64,000 nucleotides of DNA from Acinetobacter pittii (GTDB lineage: Bacteria > Pseudomonadota > Gammaproteobacteria > Pseudomonadales > Moraxellaceae), in contig NZ_CP139286.1 in the NCBI RefSeq assembly GCF_034067285.1, positions 3,224,001 to 3,288,000 on the forward strand. The letters are read 5' to 3'. The translations under genes and the position numbers were made by a program. The notes below the pieces were generated by a model. The model searched no databases, was not told where the DNA came from, and worked only from the letters and a program-made list of their open reading frames with translations. Each line of letters starts with the position of its first letter. Within the stretch, counting starts at the first letter, position 1. Below, piece after piece: positions 28,351 to 38,172 of this stretch.

Positions 28351-28390
28351 AATGATTATCATTTGCATAATCAATTTTTAATCTTATACT
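28351..28390 (+). promoter_or_regulatory. Fur-like box overlapping a promoter for the DUF2061 gene
   Basis: AATGATTATCATT at 28351-28363 is a perfect 13-bp palindrome of the Fur-box type. It abuts a promoter with -35 TTGCAT at 28363-28368, a 16-base spacer and -10 TATACT at 28385-28390. Binding here would block RNA polymerase. Confidence 0.6.
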
Positions 28391-28436
28391 CTACTCTCTA
28401 TACTAAAAATATCTAAAGTGGCTAAAGAGAATGATC

Positions 28437-28685
28437 ATGGCTAATATTCAAAAATTCGTTATAAATAATCAACGTACCTTAAAGAAAACCTTAAGCTATT
28501 ACATTATGCATATTAGTGTAGCGATGCTAGTCGCATACTTTGTAACAGGTAATATCTGGATGGCTTTAACATTAAGTATGCTTGAACCAACCGTACAAGC
28601 TTTTGCCTTTTTCTTCCATGAAAAAGTATGGGCAGCTAAAGATCGCCACGTATCAGCCTTAGCTGAAAAAGAAACAGCGGCTTAG
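28437..28685 (+). CDS. DUF2061 small membrane protein
   Basis: The product has 82 residues and matches the DUF2061 pattern. A basic N-terminus (KTLSYYIMHISVAMLVAYFVTG) and a second hydrophobic stretch (IWMALTLSMLEPTVQAFAFFFHEKVW) contain its conserved H-I and E-P-x-x-x-x-x-x-Y/F-x-H-E/xW features. The role of DUF2061 is unknown. I start at the second ATG (28437), with an AGAGA site upstream; an ATG six bases earlier is possible. The promoter carries a Fur-like box, so the gene may be induced under low iron. Confidence 0.8.
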   Translation: MANIQKFVINNQRTLKKTLSYYIMHISVAMLVAYFVTGNIWMALTLSMLEPTVQAFAFFFHEKVWAAKDRHVSALAEKETAA

Positions 28686-28800
28686 ACTAAGATTAGTGCG
28701 GTAATTCACAACTTTCTCACTCGATTCGCTGCAAGCATGATACGATTTTGGCTTGGCAACTTTAGCCTCTCGATTTTTCTATTCCAAGTTGAGTTGTATT

Positions 28801-29661
28801 ATGAATCTTGCAGCCTTTGAAGCTTTTGTAAAAGTTATGGAAACAGGGTCTATCTCTGTGGCAGCAGATCAGTTATTTATTACTCAACCTGCTGTTACCA
28901 AACGGATTCATAGCTTAGAAGAATATTTTGGCGTAAAACTCTTTGAGTCCGCAGGCCGAGGTGTTCAAGCAACCCATGCTGCACACTCATTATTACCTAA
29001 AGTTAAAAACTGGCTCAATGAGCTGGGTGATATTCACCATACGCTTAGCCATGAACAAACTCAGGTGCAAGGCCGCTTAAAAGTCGGTACGAGTCATCAT
29101 ATTGGTTTGCATCATTTACCTGCACCACTTAAACACTTTGTTCAGCAATTTCCTCAAGTCACCTTAGATGTACATTTTGTTGATTCAGAGCAAGCGCATG
29201 AACAAGTACTTGCTGGTGATTTAGAGCTAGCATTTTTAACGCTTCCACCTTCAGGTGATGAGCGTCTTAACTACATTACAATCTGGAATGATCCTTTAGT
29301 CTTTGTTGCCGCTCCATTTCATCCACTGGCTCAAAAAAAGAATCTCACCTTACAAGATTTAATTGAATATCCAAGCTTATTACCAGCTGCACAAACTTAC
29401 ACTGCTCAAATCACTTTAGCTGAGTTTGAAAAACAAGGGCTCAAACCAAAAATCACCATGAGCAATAACCCTCTTGAGTCTATTCGCATGTTGGTGTCGA
29501 TTGGTTTAGGTTGGTCAGTTTTACCAAAAACTTTGCTGAATCAAGATATGCAGCAGCTTGATTTAAATGTTGAGATGAATCGTCAATTAGGCATGGTGTG
29601 GCATCCTGCACGTACTCAATCTAGAGCCATGCAGGAACTGATTAAAATGATGCAGGAATAA
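28801..29661 (+). CDS. LysR-family transcriptional regulator
   Basis: The 286-residue product has an N-terminal winged helix-turn-helix (AFVKVMETGSISVAADQLFITQPAVTKRIHSLEEYFGVKLF) and a C-terminal periplasmic-binding-protein-like effector domain (VGTSHHIGLHHLPAPL, GLGWSVLP). The start ATG at 28801 matches the family N-terminus (MNLAAFEAF); a TTG 48 bp upstream extends the frame without similarity. The regulated gene and inducer are not evident. No divergent partner is adjacent. Confidence 0.9.
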   Translation: MNLAAFEAFVKVMETGSISVAADQLFITQPAVTKRIHSLEEYFGVKLFESAGRGVQATHAAHSLLPKVKNWLNELGDIHHTLSHEQTQVQGRLKVGTSHHIGLHHLPAPLKHFVQQFPQVTLDVHFVDSEQAHEQVLAGDLELAFLTLPPSGDERLNYITIWNDPLVFVAAPFHPLAQKKNLTLQDLIEYPSLLPAAQTYTAQITLAEFEKQGLKPKITMSNNPLESIRMLVSIGLGWSVLPKTLLNQDMQQLDLNVEMNRQLGMVWHPARTQSRAMQELIKMMQE

Positions 29662-29688
29662 GGAATAATTGAATTAACGAATATATTT

Positions 29689-29958
29689 TTAAAAAAGGAT
29701 ATAAATCAAAAAAGCAAAAGGCAGCAGCAAAAATAGTATGCCCCAACCAAAGAAAATTGCGGCAACAATGATGCCAATCAAAGTACCTGAAAATAATAGA
29801 AAAACAATGTAAATAAAAACTTCACCAAGAACTGTGAGGAAACCATTAATCAGTTCTTCACCTATTTGTTCAAAAAAGTTACCTCTACGGGTTTTCTTTT
29901 CTTCGGTCTCATTCTGATTATCCATCATATCCTCACTCATCATCATGACCGATTTCAA
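29689..29958 (-). CDS. Small membrane protein, function unknown
   Basis: The 89-residue product has an acidic and basic N-terminal third (NQNETEEKKTRRGN) and two hydrophobic helices (LTVLGEVFIYIVFLLFSG and IAAIFFGWGILFLLLPFAF). No domain is recognised. Several Met codons lie at the start; the first is used here, but the real start may be a few codons later, where GAGGAT precedes ATGATG. It faces the HAD gene at 30007 on the same strand. Confidence 0.55.
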   Translation of the reverse strand: MKSVMMMSEDMMDNQNETEEKKTRRGNFFEQIGEELINGFLTVLGEVFIYIVFLLFSGTLIGIIVAAIFFGWGILFLLLPFAFLIYILF

Positions 29959-30006
29959 TCGCCCTTGCTCTCAATGCTGCAAAAGCGATTCAAATCTTGA
30001 GGAATA

Positions 30007-30666
30007 TCATGCCTGTGAAATTGACCAGTCCTGAATTTCCCATTTATTTTCTTGAGCCAGTTTTTCAAGGCGATCATCAGGATTTACAGCAATTGCATGC
30101 GTTGCATATTCAAGTAAAAAACGGTCATTGATTGAATCGGAATAAGCCCAAGACTCAGACACGCTACGACCTTCCAACCACGCATCTAGACGTGCAAGCT
30201 TGCCTTTTTGATAACACGCTAAACCAGCAACTTTCCCAGTATATTTTCCGTCAGCCACTTCAGCATTGGTCGCTAAAATTTCAGTAATCCCAAATTCACG
30301 GAAAATTGGTGCAGTAATAAAATCACTTGTTGCAGTAATTCCGACAATCGTATGCCCTAAATCCTGATGTTTTTTGATTGCAGCAAAACCTTTTGGACGC
30401 ATTTGCGGGCGAATCACTTTTTGCATGAACAATTGGTGGAGTTCTGTTAAGTAATTATTGTCATGCTGGGTTAAAAAGCCAAAAACGAATTCATTATAAG
30501 CATATGGGTCAAGTTGCCCTGCTTTGTAATCTTCATAAAATTTATCATTCATCTGACGATGATGAACCGGATCAACCAAACCTTCATTGACTAAAAATTC
30601 ACCCCAAGAATGGTCTGAATCGGTATTTAACAAGGTATGGTCTAAATCAAACAACGCCAGTTTCAT
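30007..30666 (-). CDS. HAD-IB family phosphatase (SerB-like)
   Basis: The 219-residue protein has HAD motif I (ALFDLDHTLLNTDSDHSW, DxDxT type near residue 6) and motif II (GITATSDF, near residue 110). Motif III is less clear, and motif IV lies in the SDSINDRFLLEYA region. HAD-IB members include phosphoserine phosphatase and histidinol-phosphatase-like enzymes, and the cap domain between motifs I and II (about residues 30-100) is large. It reads as full length. The substrate is not known. It starts divergently from rppH with about 180 bp between them. Confidence 0.85.
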   Translation of the reverse strand: MKLALFDLDHTLLNTDSDHSWGEFLVNEGLVDPVHHRQMNDKFYEDYKAGQLDPYAYNEFVFGFLTQHDNNYLTELHQLFMQKVIRPQMRPKGFAAIKKHQDLGHTIVGITATSDFITAPIFREFGITEILATNAEVADGKYTGKVAGLACYQKGKLARLDAWLEGRSVSESWAYSDSINDRFLLEYATHAIAVNPDDRLEKLAQENKWEIQDWSISQA

Positions 30667-30848
30667 GAAAATTCTCGTTTAAACTGAAATTTAAGAAAAA
30701 AAATGTAAATCTATCTCCGCTAGTCGATAGAAATTCGTTAAGATCGTAGCAATTTAAACATTTTACTTTGATCTTTTCGAGCTGGACATAAAAAAGTGTT
30801 TGTCCCCGCGATTAAAGTCAACGATATAGACAATATTTAGGTAGCCAA

Positions 30849-31334
30849 ATGATCGATTCAGAAGGTTTCCGACCGAATGTCGGGATCATTTTGGCAAACG
30901 ATGATGGACAGGTTTTATGGGCAAAGCGCATTGGTCACAATGCTTGGCAATTTCCACAAGGAGGCATCCAGTTTGGAGAAACCCCTGAACAGGCACTTTT
31001 TCGAGAACTGAGAGAAGAAATCGGCTTATTGCCCGAACATGTCCAGATTATTGCGCAAACCAAAGGATGGCTGCGTTATCGTTTGCCACATCGGTACATT
31101 CGGTCAGACTCTGACCCCGTATGTATCGGACAGAAACAAAAATGGTTTTTACTGAAGTTAACTGCGCCTGCAAAAAATATTCAGTTAAACCTCTCCGACC
31201 CGCCCGAATTCGATGAATGGCAGTGGGTCAGCTATTGGTATCCTCTTGGCCAAGTGGTGAACTTCAAGCGTGATGTTTATCGTAAAGCCATGGTGGAGTT
31301 GTGTACACAGTTGCCGATGCAACAATTACCCTAA
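30849..31334 (+). CDS. rppH: RNA pyrophosphohydrolase
   Basis: RppH removes pyrophosphate from triphosphorylated mRNA 5' ends and so starts RNase E-dependent decay. The 161-residue product carries the Nudix box [20 protein letters not shown] and matches RppH in the start [20 protein letters not shown]. Its length equals that of E. coli RppH. The gene lies just before ptsP, the same order as in E. coli, with a hairpin between them. The window also holds rne. Confidence 0.96.
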   Translation: MIDSEGFRPNVGIILANDDGQVLWAKRIGHNAWQFPQGGIQFGETPEQALFRELREEIGLLPEHVQIIAQTKGWLRYRLPHRYIRSDSDPVCIGQKQKWFLLKLTAPAKNIQLNLSDPPEFDEWQWVSYWYPLGQVVNFKRDVYRKAMVELCTQLPMQQLP

Positions 31335-31365
31335 AAATCATTTATCTAGCAAATGATTTTTATTA
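31335..31365 (+). terminator. Terminator between rppH and ptsP
   Basis: AAAATCATTT and AAATGATTTT form a 10-bp perfect stem around a 7-base loop followed by TTATT. It may only partly stop transcription into ptsP. Confidence 0.7.
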
Positions 31366-31419
31366 AAAGTGCTGTTATAAATACATTCATAGTCTAAAAA
31401 AATACTGGAGTATACATCC

Positions 31420-33714
31420 ATGTCAAACATGCAACTCGACACTCTACGGCGCATTGTCCAAGAGGTTAATGCGTCCGTCAGTTTGCATGAATCGTTAGAC
31501 ATCATGGTCAATCAGGTTGCTGAAGCCATGAAAGTGGATGTTTGCTCTATTTATTTACTCGATGAACGCAACCAGCGCTATGTATTGATGGCCTCTAAAG
31601 GCTTAAATCCAGAATCTGTAGGCCACGTATCTTTGCAACTTGGTGAAGGCTTGGTCGGTCTGGTCGGGCAGCGTGAAGAAATTGTTAACCTTGACAATGC
31701 ACCAAAACATGAGCGTTTCTTGTATTTACCTGAAACAGGCGAAGAAATTTATAACTCATTCCTTGGCGTACCTGTCATGTATCGCCGAAAGGTTATGGGT
31801 GTTTTGGTTGTCCAAAACAAACTTCCTCAAGATTTTAGCGAAGCAGCCGAGTCCTTTTTAGTTACGCTCTGTGCTCAGCTTTCTGGCGTAATTGCTCATG
31901 CTCATGCAGTTGGAAATATTGATGTATTTCGCAAACCAAGTAATGGCCCTGCTTATAAAACCTTCCAAGGTGCTTCAGGTGCAGGCGGTGTTGCTTTAGG
32001 TCGCGCTATTATTTTATATCCACCTGCTGATTTGGGTTCTGTACCCGATCGTGAAGCAGAAGATATTAGTGATGAACTTCGAATTTTAGATCAAGCCATT
32101 TCATCAGTTCGTTCAGAGATTCGCTCTTTGGATGAAAAAATGCATGATTCTTTAATGGCTGAAGAGCGCGCTTTATTTAGTGTTTTCTTAAGAATGCTAG
32201 ATGAAAATGCTTTACCAGCAGAAATTAAAGAACTCATCCGTGATGGACATTGGGCACAAGGTGCAGTACGTCGTGTCATTGAAAAGCACACTGCCCTATT
32301 TGCACAAATGGAAGATGATTATCTTCGTGAACGAGTTTCTGACCTTAAAGATTTAGGTCGGCGTATTTTAGCGTGTTTACAAGAAGAAGACTCTAGCCAC
32401 CGTGAACTCAGCCCAGATAGTATTTTAATTGGCGAAGAAATTAGTACTGCTGCGCTCGTAGAACTACCGGTAGATAATATCGCAGCGATTGTGACATCAG
32501 AAGGTGCAGCCAACTCACATATGGTGATTGTGGCTCGTGCCTTAGGTATTCCAACCGTAGTTGGTGTAACCGAACTGCCTGTTAATACACTTGATGATGC
32601 GGAAATGATCGTGGATGCCTATCAGGGCCGTGTTTTCGTTAATCCTCCACGTCGTTTACGCCAACGTTATAAAGAAATTCAAAAAGAAGATGAACAGATT
32701 GCAAAAGATCTCAAACAATATGAGACCAAAGAAGCGATTACTCCAGATGGTGTGTCTGTTCAGCTTTATGTAAATACGGGCCTCATGATTGACGTAGTAC
32801 GTGGTGTACAACGCGGTGCTCAAGGTGTAGGTCTATACCGAAGTGAAATTCCCTTCATGTTACGGGAACGTTTCCCGGGTGAAGAAGAACAACGTGCAAT
32901 CTATCGTCAACAGTTGAGTCACTTTGCCAACAAACCAGTGGTGATGCGAACTCTAGATATCGGTGCAGATAAAGACTTGCCGTATTTCAGTATTGAAGAA
33001 GAAAACTCGGCATTAGGCTGGCGTGGTATTCGTTTCACTCTTGATCATCCTGAGATTTTTTCTTCACAAATTCGCGCCATGCTCAAAGCCAGCATTGGTT
33101 TAAATAATCTGCATATTTTATTACCAATGGTCACTACAGTGAGTGAAGTCGAAGAAGTACTTTATTTGCTTGAACGTGACTGGATTGCGGTGCAAGAAGA
33201 AGAGCAAGTTAAAATTACCAAGCCGAAAATTGGCATTATGGTTGAGGTTCCAAGCGTACTGCTACAAATTGATGAGTTTGCTGAACTCGTCGATTTCTTC
33301 TCGGTCGGTTCAAATGACTTAACACAGTATTTACTTGCGGTTGACCGTAATAATCCACATGTGGCCAACGTTTACTCACACTTCCATCCATCCATTCTAC
33401 GTGCGCTAACTCGCTTAGTTAAAGAATGCCATGAATATAAAAAACCTATCAGTATTTGTGGTGAGATGGCGGGTGATCCATTATCGGCAATTTTGCTCAT
33501 GGCGATGGGCTTTAATACCCTTTCAATGAGTTCGAGTAACATTTTGCGAGTACGAAAAGCAATTTGTCATGTTCCGATGACAGATGCACAAAAGTTACTG
33601 GATGATGTCATGAAAATGAATAATCCACTCATTGTAAAAAGCTGGCTTGAGTACTACTTTAAAACGCATGGCCTAGCTGATATGGTCAAATCGAATCGAA
33701 TCGTAAATGTTTAA
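31420..33714 (+). CDS. ptsP: Phosphoenolpyruvate-protein phosphotransferase PtsP (EI-Ntr)
   Basis: PtsP is the first enzyme of the nitrogen phosphotransferase system; it phosphorylates NPr from PEP. The 764-residue product has an N-terminal GAF domain (about residues 1-155). The EI-type phosphohistidine swivel domain follows, with the active His in EGAANSHMVIVARALGIPT near residue 365. The C-terminal PEP-utilising barrel has GLYRSEIPFM and CGEMAGDP. The GAF domain distinguishes PtsP from the sugar enzyme I. It follows rppH, as in E. coli, and a hairpin terminator lies after the stop codon. Confidence 0.95.
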   Translation: MSNMQLDTLRRIVQEVNASVSLHESLDIMVNQVAEAMKVDVCSIYLLDERNQRYVLMASKGLNPESVGHVSLQLGEGLVGLVGQREEIVNLDNAPKHERFLYLPETGEEIYNSFLGVPVMYRRKVMGVLVVQNKLPQDFSEAAESFLVTLCAQLSGVIAHAHAVGNIDVFRKPSNGPAYKTFQGASGAGGVALGRAIILYPPADLGSVPDREAEDISDELRILDQAISSVRSEIRSLDEKMHDSLMAEERALFSVFLRMLDENALPAEIKELIRDGHWAQGAVRRVIEKHTALFAQMEDDYLRERVSDLKDLGRRILACLQEEDSSHRELSPDSILIGEEISTAALVELPVDNIAAIVTSEGAANSHMVIVARALGIPTVVGVTELPVNTLDDAEMIVDAYQGRVFVNPPRRLRQRYKEIQKEDEQIAKDLKQYETKEAITPDGVSVQLYVNTGLMIDVVRGVQRGAQGVGLYRSEIPFMLRERFPGEEEQRAIYRQQLSHFANKPVVMRTLDIGADKDLPYFSIEEENSALGWRGIRFTLDHPEIFSSQIRAMLKASIGLNNLHILLPMVTTVSEVEEVLYLLERDWIAVQEEEQVKITKPKIGIMVEVPSVLLQIDEFAELVDFFSVGSNDLTQYLLAVDRNNPHVANVYSHFHPSILRALTRLVKECHEYKKPISICGEMAGDPLSAILLMAMGFNTLSMSSSNILRVRKAICHVPMTDAQKLLDDVMKMNNPLIVKSWLEYYFKTHGLADMVKSNRIVNV

Positions 33715-33727
33715 TATATAAACGATA

Positions 33728-33757
33728 AAGGGGAGCAATGCTCTCCTTTATTTTGTT
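33728..33757 (+). terminator. Terminator after ptsP
   Basis: AAAGGGGAGC and GCTCTCCTTT pair over ten positions (one G-T pair) around a three-base loop, followed by ATTTTG. Confidence 0.78.
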
Positions 33758-34243
33758 TAAGATAGCTTCTACTACAACTAAATATAAAAAATTTCTTTTT
33801 CAATATTTATCCCGTTCAAACCTTTTAAACAAACATATAATCGGTTTTTCAAATCAATATTGACAGTTTAATCCATTTGAAAAATAAGACTCCGACTCCT
33901 AGTATATTTAAAGAGCGTTATTAAAAGATCTTACGTTGTTCCAACAATCGAAGAGGTAATTCTATGCATCGTTATTCACAGGTTTCATCTTATTCTTCCT
34001 CTTGTTTTTTAACCTTCATGCAGTAAATTGGAGGAATAACAATTAAAGGAATCTGATGCATTATTAAATAAAAAATAATGGGCTGACATCTTAGTGAAAA
34101 GACTTTTCAAACAATTTCTCTCACCATTTGTTCACTCATTTCTTTATTTGATAAACATGAGTTTTTAAACCAGAAGTCCAGGAAAATGAGCCCTAACATT
34201 TTTACTAAGAGCTCAATAATTATTACCCAGAGAGAATATAACC
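33758..34243. other. Region upstream of katG
   Basis: This 486-bp stretch is AT-rich and holds a consensus-like -35 TTGACA at 33860 without a clear -10. It also holds a short ORF with a good ribosome site (see 33964-34026) and, further on, ATG-CAT-TAT-TAA behind AAAGGAATCTG. No protein-coding gene of normal size was seen. No OxyR site could be recognised with confidence. The katG site AGAGAG lies just ahead of its ATG. Confidence 0.5.
33964..34026 (+). CDS. Candidate leader peptide upstream of katG
   Basis: The 20-codon ORF begins MHRYSQVSSY and ends in FLTFMQ, and six of its 20 residues are serine. AGAGGT lies seven to eight bases before the ATG, a better site than many genes here have, and the ORF sits between the ptsP terminator and katG. 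No database identity is known to me. It may be translated as a leader peptide with a regulatory effect, but chance cannot be excluded. Confidence 0.4.
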   Translation: MHRYSQVSSYSSSCFLTFMQ

Positions 34244-36400
34244 ATGTCAGACGAATCAAAATGTCCTTTTTCAGGCCATAAATCAAAACCAGAGGTAACG
34301 GTCGGTGGTGGCACGCCTAGTTTACACTGGTGGCCAAAACAACTACGCGTTGATTTACTGAATCAACATTCAGAACGCTCTAATCCACTCAGTAAAGATT
34401 TTGATTACCGTAAAGAGTTTAAAAAACTCGACTATTATGCACTCAAAGCTGATATCAAAAATGTGTTAACCGATTCTCAAGATTGGTGGCCAGCCGATTG
34501 GGGAAATTATACAGGCTTATTTATCCGTTTAGCATGGCACGCTGCCGGCACCTATCGTATGGGTGATGGCCGTGGTGGTGCTGGTCGTGGTCAACAACGG
34601 TTTGCACCTTTAAATAGTTGGCCTGACAATGCAAGCCTAGATAAAGCACGCCGCTTATTATGGCCAGTTAAACAAAAATACGGTCAAAAAATATCGTGGG
34701 CAGATTTATTTATTCTTGCTGGAAACATCGCACTTGAGTCTTCGGGCTTCCGCACCTTCGGTTTTGGCGCAGGCCGTGAAGATGTTTGGGAACCAGACAA
34801 CGACGTAAACTGGGGTGATGAGAAAGAATGGTTAGCTCATCGTAACTCAGAAGCTTTAGAAGGCAGTAATCTCGCTGCAACTGAAATGGGTCTAATCTAT
34901 GTAAACCCTGAAGGTCCACAAGCCAGCGGTGATCCAAAATCAGCTGCGCCATTTATTCGCGCGACTTTCGGCAATATGGCAATGGATGATGAAGAAATTG
35001 TTGCCTTGATCGCAGGCGGTCATACCTTAGGTAAAACCCACGGTGCTGGCTCTGCTGACCATGTTCAGGCTGATCCTGAGGGAGCGTCAATTGAACAAAT
35101 GGGCTTTGGTTGGTCAAACAGTTTTGGTACTGGTGTTGGTAAAGATGCGATCACTTCAGGCTTAGAAGTCATTTGGTCACAAACGCCAACCCAATGGAGC
35201 AACTACTTCTTTGAAAACCTATTCAAATACGAGTGGGTACAAGAACGCTCCCCTGCTGGTGCAATTCAATGGGTAGCAGCAGATGCTGAGGCAATCATCC
35301 CAGATCCATTCGACCCATCAGTTAAACGTAAGCCAACAATGCTTACTACAGATTTGACCTTACGTTTTGATCCTGAGTTTGAAAAGATCTCTCGTCGTTT
35401 CCTTAACGATCCACAAGCCTTTGCCAATGCTTTTGCCCGTGCGTGGTACAAATTAACTCACCGTGATATGGGACCAAAAGCACGTTATTTAGGTCCTGAA
35501 GTTCCGGCTGAAGATTTAATTTGGCAAGACCCATTACCGGCTGCTAACACGATTCCGTCTTCTGCTAGCATTGATGATGCAAAAGCAAAAATCGTTGCAC
35601 TAGGGCTATCTGCTGGTGAGTTGGTTTCTCTTGGCTGGGCTTCAGCGTCAACTTTCCGTGGTGGAGACAAGCGTGGCGGTGCAAACGGCGCACGTATTGC
35701 TTTATCGCCACAACGTGAATGGGAAGTAAACAAAAAAGCTGTTGAGACTTTAACTAAAATTGAAGAACTCAAAGCCTCAACTCAACTGTCATTAGCTGAC
35801 TTAATTGTGCTTGCAGGTAACGTTGGCGTAGAGCAAGCTGCTCAAGCGGCAGGTTTCAATATTAGCGTTCCATTTGCCGCAGGTCGTGTTGATGCATTAC
35901 AAAGTCAAACTGATGTCGAATCTTTCCAATTACTTCTCGGCCTTGCCGATGGTTTTAGAAACTGGAAAAAAGACGGCGTCAGCGCATCAACTGAGGCATT
36001 ATTAATTGATAAAGCACAAAAATTGACTTTGACTGCACCAGAGTTAACAGCATTGATTGGTGGTTTACGTGTACTGGGCACTAACTGGGATGGTTCACAA
36101 CACGGTGTATTCACTCAGCAAGTTGGTGTACTCAGCACAGACTTCTTTACAAACTTACTCGACATGTCCACTGTATGGGCACCTGTTGATTCAACAAGCG
36201 AAGTATTTGAAGGCAAAGACCGTAAAACAGGCGCAGTCAAATTTACTGCAACACGTAATGATTTAGTCTTCGGTTCAAACTCAATCTTACGTGCATTGGC
36301 CGAAGTTTATGCTCAAGCAGATGGTAAAGAAAAATTTGTTCAAGACTTTGTTGCTGCATGGACTAAAGTTATGAATCTTGACCGTTTTGACTTAGCATAA
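34244..36400 (+). CDS. katG: Catalase-peroxidase
   Basis: KatG decomposes hydrogen peroxide with haem and also oxidises organic donors. The 718-residue product has the N-terminal peroxidase domain with the distal [12 protein letters not shown] and the proximal GHTLGKTHG region, plus GMGWxxPEG-like NPEG. A second, degenerate C-terminal domain of about 300 residues follows ([12 protein letters not shown] and [12 protein letters not shown]), as in other KatG proteins. Length and order match the family. The start lies after an AGAGAG site. A terminator follows. No regulator gene is adjacent; a candidate leader peptide sits upstream. Confidence 0.97.
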   Translation: MSDESKCPFSGHKSKPEVTVGGGTPSLHWWPKQLRVDLLNQHSERSNPLSKDFDYRKEFKKLDYYALKADIKNVLTDSQDWWPADWGNYTGLFIRLAWHAAGTYRMGDGRGGAGRGQQRFAPLNSWPDNASLDKARRLLWPVKQKYGQKISWADLFILAGNIALESSGFRTFGFGAGREDVWEPDNDVNWGDEKEWLAHRNSEALEGSNLAATEMGLIYVNPEGPQASGDPKSAAPFIRATFGNMAMDDEEIVALIAGGHTLGKTHGAGSADHVQADPEGASIEQMGFGWSNSFGTGVGKDAITSGLEVIWSQTPTQWSNYFFENLFKYEWVQERSPAGAIQWVAADAEAIIPDPFDPSVKRKPTMLTTDLTLRFDPEFEKISRRFLNDPQAFANAFARAWYKLTHRDMGPKARYLGPEVPAEDLIWQDPLPAANTIPSSASIDDAKAKIVALGLSAGELVSLGWASASTFRGGDKRGGANGARIALSPQREWEVNKKAVETLTKIEELKASTQLSLADLIVLAGNVGVEQAAQAAGFNISVPFAAGRVDALQSQTDVESFQLLLGLADGFRNWKKDGVSASTEALLIDKAQKLTLTAPELTALIGGLRVLGTNWDGSQHGVFTQQVGVLSTDFFTNLLDMSTVWAPVDSTSEVFEGKDRKTGAVKFTATRNDLVFGSNSILRALAEVYAQADGKEKFVQDFVAAWTKVMNLDRFDLA

Positions 36401-36415
36401 TTTTGTCAAAATAAT

Positions 36416-36449
36416 AAAAAGCCAGTTCAAATTGAACTGGCTTTTTTCA
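36416..36449. terminator. Terminator between katG and the MBL-fold gene
   Basis: AAAAAGCCAGTTC and GAACTGGCTTTTT form a 13-bp perfect stem with a short AAATT loop, placed between converging genes. Confidence 0.93.
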
Positions 36450-36465
36450 TATCAAATATTAAGTT

Positions 36466-37518
36466 TTAGACAGTCAGTTTATGCCCTTCCCGAATGCAAT
36501 AAAAAGGATTAGCAAGCTTTGAAGAGGCTTTAATTGCTTGACCTAGAGCATGCTCTGGATCTTCTCGGTCTTCATCAGTCAACTGGAAAGTCCGATAATG
36601 AATCGCAACAGAACGATGAGCTTGTAAATCAAAGTGTGCATGTAGCGCATCTTGTGGATTCATATGTACATAGCTCATCAATTCACGAGGCTCATACGCA
36701 CCTATTGGAAGTAAGGCTACACGTGGTGCACCATAACGAGCATGAATTTGCTTAAAGTGCCCCGCATAACCGGTATCACCCGCAAAGAAACAATGGCCTG
36801 TTTTAGCTACAACCGAAAAGCCACCCCAGAGTGCTTTATTCTGGTCACGTAAACCACGACCTGAACCATGCTGTGCAGGTGTATAGATTATTCTTAATTC
36901 GTGATAGGGAATTTCTTGCCACCAATCCATTTCAATCACATGAAATTCTTTTGGTAGGTAAAACCCATTCCCGAGTCCAGTGTAAATTGGCATTGCGAAT
37001 TTTTTGTGTAGCCATTCAAGCGTAGCCAAATCCATATGATCATAATGATTATGGCTGAGTAGAACACCATGAATTGTCGGTAATTGCTCTAGTGCAAAAC
37101 CTGCAGGGCATACACGGCGCGGTCCACGTCCTTGGGAGGGACTAGCATAATCACACCACACTGGGTCAGTAATAAAGTTATAAGGTCCGATCTGAATCAG
37201 CACAGTTGCATGCCCAACAAACCAAACTTGCCAATCATCTAAATCTGCTTGAGGTCGATTTTGTGGCAATGCTACAGCCGTATTTATGCGGGTTTCATAT
37301 TCACTTTGAATATCTACTTTCCATGTAAAAGACTCACGCGTAACTAACCAACGCAATAACTCTTTTGAACCACGTGCAGGTGATTTAGCCTGTTGATTAT
37401 AAAAACGTGTATCCGTTTCATGCCCAGACTCGGGATGACAAAAAGGAGGTTTTATCCATGTATGCGTCCAACAGGACTGAGTCGGCAATTGATATGTTAA
37501 TGTCGGCTTGTCTTTCAT
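36466..37518 (-). CDS. MBL-fold metallo-hydrolase (NAPE-PLD/UlaG-like)
   Basis: The 350-residue product is a beta-lactamase-fold hydrolase of the NAPE-PLD-like branch. Its N-terminus (RDWFVGHATVLIQIG-like WFVGHATVLIQIGPYNFITDPVW) precedes the metal motif LSHNHYDHMDLATL and later FAGDTGYAGHF and VAIHYRTFQL. These give the HxHxDH, D and H ligands. Such proteins act as phospholipases D or lactonases; the substrate is unknown. It is divergent from the LysR gene at 38173 across a long spacer. Confidence 0.87.
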   Translation of the reverse strand: MKDKPTLTYQLPTQSCWTHTWIKPPFCHPESGHETDTRFYNQQAKSPARGSKELLRWLVTRESFTWKVDIQSEYETRINTAVALPQNRPQADLDDWQVWFVGHATVLIQIGPYNFITDPVWCDYASPSQGRGPRRVCPAGFALEQLPTIHGVLLSHNHYDHMDLATLEWLHKKFAMPIYTGLGNGFYLPKEFHVIEMDWWQEIPYHELRIIYTPAQHGSGRGLRDQNKALWGGFSVVAKTGHCFFAGDTGYAGHFKQIHARYGAPRVALLPIGAYEPRELMSYVHMNPQDALHAHFDLQAHRSVAIHYRTFQLTDEDREDPEHALGQAIKASSKLANPFYCIREGHKLTV

Positions 37519-38172
37519 GGGCTTTTCTATGTTTTAGCATCAGCAGAATGGATGTGTTCAGGTTTCTATCTTAACGATTAAAAGAAATTAAGCTATGGCA
37601 CTTACACTTATTTATCATATAAATATCCTTTTTACCGTGGACACAGCCAACCTAAGTCGAATTAGAGTGCCATAAAAAATACATAGATGTGTTGGGTTTA
37701 TGCGTCAGTAATTACCATTCTTATTAAGACCTATTGTATAACATAACAATTAGAGAATGCCTAAAGCCACCATAGAACCGTACTGTTTCCTTTTTATCGC
37801 TTCCATTTTTTAACTTTGAATTAGTTTACTCAACAAAAAATAATATATTTAGTAACAATTACAGTTCAGTAGATTTAGACGGCCTACAAGTTATAAAAAT
37901 ATTATATTATTCTCGTTTTTGCATATTATGAGAATTTCTTAAATGAATATTCAAAACATTTAAAAAATTCTTTGATTAAGTAAAGATAATGTATTTGTTG
38001 ACTAATCAATAATATATTTTATGAATTATTAAAGCCTAGTCCCCTATATTAAATCTTTAATGAAAATTAAAATTCCATTTATTTTATAAATACCTAAAGC
38101 ACCTTCACGCTATATCTATTTATGCTTTATACTTCACTTAAATCATAGTAAGACATTTTTTGGATTAGTCTT
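37519..38172. other. Gene-free spacer upstream of the LysR gene
   Basis: This 654-bp spacer is very AT-rich. I see no ORF of useful length with a ribosome site. One small inverted-repeat-bounded segment lies at 37594-37674. The rest has many AT runs but no recognised gene, RNA or terminator. Confidence 0.5.
37594..37674. repeat. 81-bp segment bounded by 9-bp inverted repeats
   Basis: TATGGCACT (37594-37602) and AGTGCCATA (37666-37674) are perfect inverted ends of an 81-bp segment with an internal GTGGACACAGCC. It could be a short MITE-like or IS-end remnant. No target duplication was confirmed, and the segment is single-copy in the window as far as I can see. Confidence 0.35.
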
